Assembly: GCA_023388235.1 (NCBI GenBank)
Contig: JAEWGQ010000206.1
Coordinates: forward strand, 1 to 22,507
From: Actinomycetes bacterium
GTDB lineage: Bacteria; Actinomycetota; Actinomycetes; Actinomycetales; Cellulomonadaceae
Length of the DNA: 22,507 bases
Reading direction: 5' to 3'
The notes under the pieces: model-generated
Database searches by the model: none
What the model was told of the DNA's origin: nothing
Seen by the model: only the letters and a program-made list of their open reading frames with translations
Shown here: positions 16,945 to 22,507 of the stretch, piece after piece
Position numbering within the stretch: position 1 is the stretch's first letter
Layout of the letters: the number at the start of each line of letters is the position of its first letter
Translations under genes and position numbers: made by a program

Positions 16945-19900
16945 CCTCGGCCCCTGGTACCGGGCGCGCGAGCACATGGTCGCGTCGGTACGTGCCGACC
17001 TCTACGGCAGCGCGGCCGACGAGGTGCTGAACGAGGAGCCGCTCGAACGGTTCATCGTCGGCATCCTGCATCCCCGCGCGAGCGCCGGCTCTGCAGCCGC
17101 GGTGGAGGACGCCAACGACACTCCGGATGTCGAGTCCGGGGCTGCTCCTGACGCCGAGTACGACCCCGGCGTCGCCTTCGCGCACCTCCGGTACCCATCC
17201 ACCATCGGGCTGACGTTCGGCCTGGAGGAGTCGACGCGCGCACTCCGTGTCACCGTGTCGGCCGACCGCTACGAGCCCGCGGAGACCGAGAGCGGTGGCG
17301 AACGGACGGACGGCACGGCCACGCGCGCCCGGACCAGGCGCATTGGGCGGTGGCGCCGCGTGCCCGTCGGGCCCGTCGAGATCGAGATCGTCATGGGCCC
17401 CTGCGGCTCGACGACCCGGACCGTGGCCGAGGGGCTCGCGCTCCGGTCGGTCGTCCGTCCCGTCCGCGACGGGTTCGTGAACGTGACCCTGGTCCTGGTG
17501 AACTCGACACCACGCCCGGAGAAGGGGCGCGTGGACCACCTCTGCTGGTTCCGTCCGGAGATCCGTGTCCGCACCGTCGACGGTGCCTTCACCGATCGGC
17601 GCCCGGATCACGCACTGGCGCACCTCGACGAGGACGAGCGGAGCGGTGAGCTCCTCTACCGGAAGCAGCGGCACCTCGCCGTCGGGCACGGGGTCGCCGT
17701 CGCCTGGGACGAAGGCGAGGAGGTCACCGAGGTCGCCACCACCTTCTTCCCCCAGCACGATCTCCGCCTGGCGAAGGCCGAGCGCGGCGATGTGCCGGGC
17801 TTGGAGATGCCGGCGCTCGCGGGTGCCCGGGACGTCCCCACCCTCGTCCGACCGCTGCGCGAGCTGGTCGACGTCTACGAGAGATGGATCGACATGCAGG
17901 CGCGCAAGCCGCAGGACCAGGCCATGCCCGCACATCACGTCGAGACGGCCGGCCGCCATCTGGACGAAGCGCGCCGCGCCGCGAGCCGGATGCGTGCCGG
18001 CATCGCGTTGCTGGAGTCGGACGCGACGGCGCGGAGATCGTTCCAGGCGATGAACGACGTGATGCAGAAGCAACGGGCTCAGCAGGAGCGTGCCCGCACC
18101 GGTGAGTCGGGCATCGTCGGTGTCTGGCGCCCGTTCCAGCTCGCGTTCATCCTTCTGAACCTCGAGGGGCTCGCGGACCCCGCGAGCGACGACCGCGACA
18201 TCGCCGACCTCCTGTGGTTCCCCACGGGAGGAGGGAAGACGGAGGCCTATCTGGGGCTGATCGCCTTCACGCTCGTGCACCGGCGGCTGCGCGGGGACGG
18301 TGACGACCGGAGCGGCGGCGGCGTCGGCGTCCTCATGCGGTACACCCTGCGGCTGCTCACCCTGCAGCAGTTCGAGCGCGCAGCCGGACTCGTCTGCGCG
18401 CTCGAGGACCTGCGGGCGCACGACGACGAGCTCGCCCACAAGGCACCGTTCTCGATCGGCCTGTGGGTCGGCCAGGGCGCGACGCCGAACTCCGTGGACG
18501 ACGCGGCGAAGGCGCTGCGCAGGCTCGCGCGGAACGAGGACGCGGGAGACTCCGGTAACCCGGTCCAGCTCCTGCGGTGCCCGTGGTGCGGGCACCGGCT
18601 CACCCATGCCGATTACGACGCGGACCGGAAGGCCGGGCGGATGACCGTCCGGTGCCCCGACAGGTCGTGCCGTTTCCACCAGGGCTCGGGGCTCCCGGTG
18701 CACCTGGTGGACCAGGACGTGTACCGGGAGCGACCGTCCCTCCTCATCGGCACCGTCGACAAGTTCGCGATGCTGGCCTGGAACGAGGCGAGCGGTCGCC
18801 TGTTCGGGCGAGGCAGCGCGAGCAGCACCGACGCGACGCCCGACCTCATCGTCCAGGACGAGCTGCACCTCATCTCGGGCCCGCTCGGCACGCTCGTCGG
18901 GCTCTACGAGACGGCGATCGACTTCCTCGCCACCGATCCCGAGACCCGGGCGCGACCGAAGCTGGTGGCGTCGACCGCGACGATCCGGCGGGCCTTGGAT
19001 CAGGTCGGGGCGGTGTTCAACCGCGAGGCCAACCAGTTCCCCCCGGCAGGCATCGACGCGGACGACTCGTTCTTCGCGGTCGACGCCTCGCCCCAGGAGA
19101 AGGGCACCCGCCGCTACGTCGGCGTCATGGCACCCAGCACCAGCCATGCGACATTGCTCGTCCGCACCTACGCCGCGCTGCTCCAGGGCGCGAGGGACCT
19201 CGACGCGTCGGACGAGGTCCGTGACGCCTATTGGACCCTCCTCGGGTACTTCAACAGCCTGCGCGTGCTGGGTGCGGCGTACATCCAGTCCATCGACGAC
19301 GTCCCCGACCGGATCAAGGTCGTCGCCGGTCGGCTCGGCGTGGCGCCCAGGGACGTGCGCGACCCTCGCGAGCTGACGTCCAGGAAGCGCTCCAGCGAGA
19401 TCCCGCTCGAGCTCGAGCGGCTGCAGACGTCCCACCCGGACCCGAACAGCCCGGACGTCGTCCTGGCCACCAACATGATCTCGGTCGGTGTGGACGTCGA
19501 TCGTCTCGGCCTGATGGCCGTCATGGGACAGCCGCAGACGACCTCCGAGTACATCCAGTCGACGAGTCGTGTCGGACGCCGGTACCCAGGTCTGGTGTTC
19601 ACCTTGTACAACGCGGCACGGTCCCGTGATCTGTCGCACTTCGAGTCGTTCACGTCGTACCACCGCGCTCTCTACAAGCAGGTGGAGGCGACCGGCGCGA
19701 CACCGTTCGCTCCTCGTGCCCTCGACCGTGGCCTGCACGGGTTGCTCGTTGCGCTGGCCCGCCACACGACGACCGGCGCCGCTGCCGACAGGTCGGCGCA
19801 GGTCCCCGTCGACTCGGATGCGCTCGAGGGCGTCGCCCGGGTCATCACCGATCGGGCCGCCGCAGTCGCCGGTGAGCAGACGGCACGCGCAGTCGAGCGG

Positions 19901-20164
19901 GCGCTCCGCGAGCTCGCGGAGGCGTGGGAGGACGGGGCACCGATCCAGTACGCGAACTGGAAGGGCCTCCCGTCCATCAATGCGCTGATGGTTCCGGCGG
20001 GGGCCCCGCGGACGGATGAGGCGGGGGAGCCGCTCGCGGAGTCGTTCCCTCCGGTCGACACCCCTTGGCCCACCCTCACCTCGCTGAGGAACGTGGACCG
20101 GGAGAGCACGCTCCTGATCATCCCGACGAAGAATGCGAAGGCGGGAACCGATGGCGGCAACTGA
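16937..20164 (+). CDS. drmA: DrmA-like SF2 helicase (1075 aa)
   Basis: This is a large helicase with the features of DISARM DrmA. Visible are Walker A PTGGGKTEAY (429-438), motif II DELHLI (641-646), STATI (679-683), and a C-terminal domain with NMISVGVDVDR and motif VI QSTSRVGR (874-881). A four-cysteine cluster (C548/C551 and C573/C578) between motifs I and II looks like a zinc ribbon. In DISARM, DrmA works with DrmB on incoming DNA. ATG 16937 follows a GGAG site by six bases and overlaps the UvrD gene by eight bases; the next gene starts 14 bases before this one ends. DrmC is absent nearby, so this is a DrmA homologue in a variant system rather than textbook DISARM. Confidence 0.82.
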   Translation: MADLGPWYRAREHMVASVRADLYGSAADEVLNEEPLERFIVGILHPRASAGSAAAVEDANDTPDVESGAAPDAEYDPGVAFAHLRYPSTIGLTFGLEESTRALRVTVSADRYEPAETESGGERTDGTATRARTRRIGRWRRVPVGPVEIEIVMGPCGSTTRTVAEGLALRSVVRPVRDGFVNVTLVLVNSTPRPEKGRVDHLCWFRPEIRVRTVDGAFTDRRPDHALAHLDEDERSGELLYRKQRHLAVGHGVAVAWDEGEEVTEVATTFFPQHDLRLAKAERGDVPGLEMPALAGARDVPTLVRPLRELVDVYERWIDMQARKPQDQAMPAHHVETAGRHLDEARRAASRMRAGIALLESDATARRSFQAMNDVMQKQRAQQERARTGESGIVGVWRPFQLAFILLNLEGLADPASDDRDIADLLWFPTGGGKTEAYLGLIAFTLVHRRLRGDGDDRSGGGVGVLMRYTLRLLTLQQFERAAGLVCALEDLRAHDDELAHKAPFSIGLWVGQGATPNSVDDAAKALRRLARNEDAGDSGNPVQLLRCPWCGHRLTHADYDADRKAGRMTVRCPDRSCRFHQGSGLPVHLVDQDVYRERPSLLIGTVDKFAMLAWNEASGRLFGRGSASSTDATPDLIVQDELHLISGPLGTLVGLYETAIDFLATDPETRARPKLVASTATIRRALDQVGAVFNREANQFPPAGIDADDSFFAVDASPQEKGTRRYVGVMAPSTSHATLLVRTYAALLQGARDLDASDEVRDAYWTLLGYFNSLRVLGAAYIQSIDDVPDRIKVVAGRLGVAPRDVRDPRELTSRKRSSEIPLELERLQTSHPDPNSPDVVLATNMISVGVDVDRLGLMAVMGQPQTTSEYIQSTSRVGRRYPGLVFTLYNAARSRDLSHFESFTSYHRALYKQVEATGATPFAPRALDRGLHGLLVALARHTTTGAAADRSAQVPVDSDALEGVARVITDRAAAVAGEQTARAVERALRELAEAWEDGAPIQYANWKGLPSINALMVPAGAPRTDEAGEPLAESFPPVDTPWPTLTSLRNVDRESTLLIIPTKNAKAGTDGGN

Positions 20165-21869
20165 CAGGCCGAAGGCTCGGCAGAGCCAGCTCGTCACGAC
20201 CTACGGCGTCGGCTCGCTCTTCCCCGCGGGCGATCAGAGCTTCATGATCTGCGGGATCGACGAGTGGGACGAGAACTCGTGCGCGGAGGTCGCCGAGCCG
20301 AGGCTCGCGCGCTCGCTCGCGGTGAACACGTTCCGTGCCCCCGCGAGCGGAAGGAAGGCCGGCGACGTCCCTGCCGTGCGCTTCCCGGCGTACCACTACT
20401 GCCCGAAGTGCCGGCGCCTCGACCACTTCTGGAAGTTCGACAAGAAGAACATGCAGTGCGCGGACTGTTCGCTGGACCTCACACCCTCGCGCTTCGTCGC
20501 GTGTTGCGAGAACGGGCACATCGAGGAGTTCCCGTACTTCCAGTGGGTGCACCGGGGGAGCGATGTCGAAGGCGGCACGCACCGAATGGAACTCAGGACC
20601 CGGGGTGCCTCGTCCTCCCTCGCGGACATCGTCATCTCGTGCTCGTGCGGGGTACCACCGCACGACATGGACGGCTCTTTCTCGGCGGGGGCGCTCTCGC
20701 AGATCAAGAGCTGTGGGGGAAAGCGCCCGTGGCTCGTCGGCGCCGGCGACGAGTTGTGCGAGAAGCCACTGAGGGTGCTCCAGCGTGGCTCGTCGAACGT
20801 CTGGTTCGCCGCGGTCCGGTCCAGCATCTCGATCCCTCCGTGGTCGAGCCCTGCCGCGCGATTCGTGGCCAGGAACTGGGGGGTGCTCGAACACATCCCC
20901 GACGTCGCGCTCGAGGCGGTCGTCGGGTCGGCGATCAAGGCACAGAAGGCGCCGGGTCTCGATGCCGCGGACGTGCTCGACGTCCTCGCCCGGCGCAAGG
21001 GGATGGACAAGGATCAGGTTCCGACGGACGCCGAGCTCAGGGCCGAGGAGTATCAAGCGCTCATCACCGGGAACGAGAACGGATCGCACGACAGTTTCGA
21101 GTGCAGCGCGGTCGACGTGGATGCGGCCCTGGCCGGTCTGGTGGTTCAGGTCTCCCGGGCGACCCGACTGCGGGAGGTCCGGGCCCTCGAAGGCTTCACC
21201 CGTGTCTCCTCGATGCCGACCGCGAAGACTGCGCCCCGCGTCGCTCGCCTGAGCCTTCAGTATCGCGACTGGCTGCCTGCCACGGAGGTGCTGGGCGAAG
21301 GGATCTTCGTGCGCCTCGCGGAGCGGGTGGTCGCCGACTGGGAGCGGACCCTGACGGCTGAGCGTCGCCACGGTGAGCTCGCGGCATCAGTGAAGCGCCG
21401 GGCCGACGAGGCCGGTGCTGAAGCGCCCGAGCCGCCGACCGCACGGTTCCTCGCGGTCCACTCGCTCGCGCACGCTCTCCTGCAGGAGCTGAGCCTCGAC
21501 GCCGGCTACCCGGTCAGCTCGCTTCGCGAGCGGGTGTACGCCGAGGAGGGGCAGGCCGGGATCCTGGTCTACACCGCGTCGTCCGACGCGGCCGGCAGCC
21601 TCGGCGGGCTCGCGGCGCTCGCGGAGCGAAGCCGGTTCGCCGACGCGTTCATCGCGGCAGTCAGCCGTGCCGGCTGGTGCTCGAACGACCCGGTGTGCTC
21701 GGAATCGGGTCCGTCGGGTTCCGACGGGCTCAACCTCGCCGCATGCCACGCGTGCCTCCTCCTGCCGGAGACGAGCTGCGAGCACCGGAACGTGTACCTG
21801 GACCGGGTGACCGTGGTGGGCACCATCGAGGAGGCGAACACCGGGCTCCTGTCGGGCCTCACCGCGTGA
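20151..21869 (+). CDS. drmB: DrmB-like DUF1998 zinc protein (572 aa)
   Basis: This is the partner of DrmA. An N-terminal TYGVGSLFP segment is followed by a zinc-binding pair CPKC (84-87) and CADC (103-106), and then the signature CENGHIEEFP (from 119) common in DrmB-type proteins. The C-terminal third is a DUF1998 domain with VHSLAHALLQE, an aspartate- and alanine-rich strand, and cysteines C510, C516, C532, C535 and C543 that could bind a second metal. I prefer ATG 20151, which has a purine-rich stretch before it, over ATG 20133, which has none. It ends with two stop codons in tandem (TGATGA). No enzyme activity is apparent; DUF1998 probably assists the helicase. Confidence 0.85.
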   Translation: MAATDRPKARQSQLVTTYGVGSLFPAGDQSFMICGIDEWDENSCAEVAEPRLARSLAVNTFRAPASGRKAGDVPAVRFPAYHYCPKCRRLDHFWKFDKKNMQCADCSLDLTPSRFVACCENGHIEEFPYFQWVHRGSDVEGGTHRMELRTRGASSSLADIVISCSCGVPPHDMDGSFSAGALSQIKSCGGKRPWLVGAGDELCEKPLRVLQRGSSNVWFAAVRSSISIPPWSSPAARFVARNWGVLEHIPDVALEAVVGSAIKAQKAPGLDAADVLDVLARRKGMDKDQVPTDAELRAEEYQALITGNENGSHDSFECSAVDVDAALAGLVVQVSRATRLREVRALEGFTRVSSMPTAKTAPRVARLSLQYRDWLPATEVLGEGIFVRLAERVVADWERTLTAERRHGELAASVKRRADEAGAEAPEPPTARFLAVHSLAHALLQELSLDAGYPVSSLRERVYAEEGQAGILVYTASSDAAGSLGGLAALAERSRFADAFIAAVSRAGWCSNDPVCSESGPSGSDGLNLAACHACLLLPETSCEHRNVYLDRVTVVGTIEEANTGLLSGLTA

Positions 21870-22204
21870 TGACCGCCCGAGCTGGAGTTGCGCATCTGGC
21901 GTGGGGAACAGGGCGAGTCGGTGGATGTCGTCGGCGCCCTGCTGGAGTGCGAGGTGGTCGGGCCGAGCGGGGGCGCGCCGGGACCTGGGCTCTAGGGATT
22001 CGTCCCCGACCACGGGCGGACTTCATCTCGCTCGAGCGGCGACGAGTGTGTCGCACGAGGCGCTCTCCGCGCTGACCGTCACCGGACACGCCCTGGCGCT
22101 CCGGATGCCTGGTGGCCATGGGCTCGTGCTCGATCCGAGCCACGAGGTCGGGTTCGAGCTGTTCCCGGGCGGGTGTCCAGGCGGTGGAGCGACGGGCTCG
22201 ATAG
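21869..22204 (+). pseudogene. Broken SseB-like gene remnant
   Basis: No single frame is open, but pieces in different frames join into a plausible small protein of about 110 residues. Frame 3 from 21873 to 21992 gives a segment including WRGEQGESVDVVGALLECEV and ends at TAG 21993. Another frame around 22018-22040 gives RADFISLE. The next (about 22040-22171) gives VTGHALALRMPGGHGLVLDP and HEVGFELFPGG. A shift then gives VQAVERRAR and a TAG at 22202. The order (ALLE-EVV, a SLE strand, G-ALA, GLVLDP-HEVGFEL, GV-A) resembles SseB-type domains. The ATG at 21869 overlaps the drmB stop, as if it was once the fifth gene of the operon. Sequence errors could mimic this decay, so I am moderately unsure. 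Confidence 0.45.
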
Positions 22205-22388
22205 CCCGCGACCGACAGGTGGCCTCCCGGCCCCCAGCCTTCGGAGGCTCCGACCGGCGGCGGTGGTGTCCGCGCGCCGTTGGGGTGGTCCGTGAACCAC
22301 CCCGACGACTGTTCGGAGTCTCCCAAGCGCAGGCGCAGGGGGAGCGCGCGCGGGGATGGCGCCGGGCGCCGCGCCCCCGCAGACGGAC
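22205..22388. other. Non-coding GC-rich interval
   Basis: Apart from the hairpin at 22278-22307 I see nothing recognisable. Open frames here are arginine- and proline-rich, as expected from translating GC-rich non-coding DNA. Confidence 0.55.
22278..22307 (+). terminator. Strong hairpin, likely terminator of the GHKL-helicase/DrmAB operon
   Basis: A stem of 12 pairs (one G-T) closes a six-base loop; its core is GGGGTGGT pairing with ACCACCCC. There is no T-run, as is usual for high-GC genomes. It lies past the SseB-like remnant on the operon side of the gap. Confidence 0.55.
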
Positions 22389-22430
22389 GGAGGGCCCGGC
22401 CGCGGCAGGGGGTGCGCGGTCGGGCCCTCC
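22389..22430 (-). terminator. Strong hairpin, likely terminator of the YceI-like gene
   Basis: A 16-pair stem with one G-T pair (22389-22404 with 22415-22430) and a 10-base loop lies 15 bases beyond the stop of the minus-strand YceI gene. It would also stop transcripts from the plus side. Confidence 0.7.
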
Positions 22431-22444
22431 GGGCGTGCGGGAGG

Positions 22445-22507
22445 TCAGGCCTGCTTGATGGCCGAGACCTCGAGGGTGATGACGACCTTGTCGCTCACGA
22501 GGACGCC
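22445..22507 (-). CDS. YceI-family protein, C-terminal end only
   Basis: Only the last 20 codons and the TGA stop (22445-22447 on the plus strand) are inside the window. They read GVLVSDKVVITLEVSAIKQA. The VSDKV followed by a hydrophobic strand and LEVSA is the typical end of YceI-type lipocalin-like proteins, which bind polyisoprenoids or similar lipids. It is convergent with the defence operon and separated from it by hairpins. It is probably a core chromosomal gene marking the island boundary. The call rests on a short tail, so family confidence is good but not certain. Confidence 0.72.
   Translation of the reverse strand, partial: GVLVSDKVVITLEVSAIKQA

Noticed and set aside
16805..20197. 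Long minus-strand open frame opposite the DrmA-like gene (about 1130 codons)
   Set aside because: It lies wholly antisense to a gene with clear helicase motifs, its translation is rich in Arg, Gly, Pro and Val with no motif, and long antisense frames are expected at this GC content.
10334..22204. Calling the locus canonical class 1 or class 2 DISARM
   Set aside because: DrmC, DrmD and DrmE are not visible, and two extra large ATPases are part of the same operon.
21859..22326. Minus-strand 155-codon frame in the same gap
   Set aside because: The translation is arginine-, proline- and alanine-rich without pattern, and it runs antisense to the SseB-like pieces.
21901..22458. A 185-codon plus-strand frame after drmB as an intact gene
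   Set aside because: Only its middle (about 22040-22171) is protein-like; the start lacks a ribosome binding site, and the end runs through two hairpins and into the YceI stop.
1..22507. CRISPR array, tRNA, rRNA, insertion sequence, integrase
   Set aside because: I saw no regularly spaced repeats, no tRNA-like cloverleaf or rRNA sequence, and no transposase or recombinase motif in any plausible gene.

Overview
The window is GC-rich DNA (roughly 70% G+C by eye, with codons ending almost always in G or C) and looks actinobacterial. Frequent GTG starts, start/stop overlaps between genes, two apparently leaderless genes and a YceI-type gene at the right edge all fit this. A Micrococcales-like host is a guess; nothing here fixes the genus. 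I see no tRNA, rRNA, CRISPR array, transposase or integrase.

Almost the whole window is an anti-phage/restriction island in three blocks. Block 1 (187-7352, +) is a tightly overlapping five-gene operon: a Z1-domain P-loop ATPase, a PD-(D/E)XK nuclease-like protein, a GHKL (MutL/MORC-type) ATPase and two proteins of unknown function. Block 2 (7297-10167) is a modification and repair core: a minus-strand Vsr T:G-mismatch endonuclease, then two tandem paralogous C5-cytosine methyltransferases on the plus strand. Each methyltransferase has a -10-like box exactly six bases before its start codon. Block 3 (10334-21869, +) is a four-gene operon: a 1607-residue fusion of a sacsin/Hsp90-like GHKL ATPase with a DEAH helicase, a compact UvrD-type helicase, a DrmA-like SF2 helicase with a four-cysteine cluster, and a DrmB-like DUF1998 zinc protein.

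DrmA and DrmB are core proteins of DISARM, but the third core protein (DrmC, phospholipase-D fold) and the class-specific DrmD and DrmE are not visible here. Their places are taken by the GHKL-helicase fusion and the UvrD protein upstream, and by the wreck of a small SseB-like gene downstream. The cytosine methyltransferases probably mark self DNA at two related sites. Vsr would correct the T:G mismatches that 5-methylcytosine deamination creates. Blocks 1 and 3 would then be two ATP-dependent effector machines, either independent or sharing the same methylation mark. That joint working is inference.

After drmB come about 575 bases with no intact gene: the SseB-like remnant (21869-22204), a strong hairpin likely ending operon 3 (22278-22307), GC-rich sequence with nothing recognisable, and a second strong hairpin (22389-22430) ending the minus-strand YceI gene cut by the window edge. 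The YceI gene is probably the chromosomal boundary of the island.
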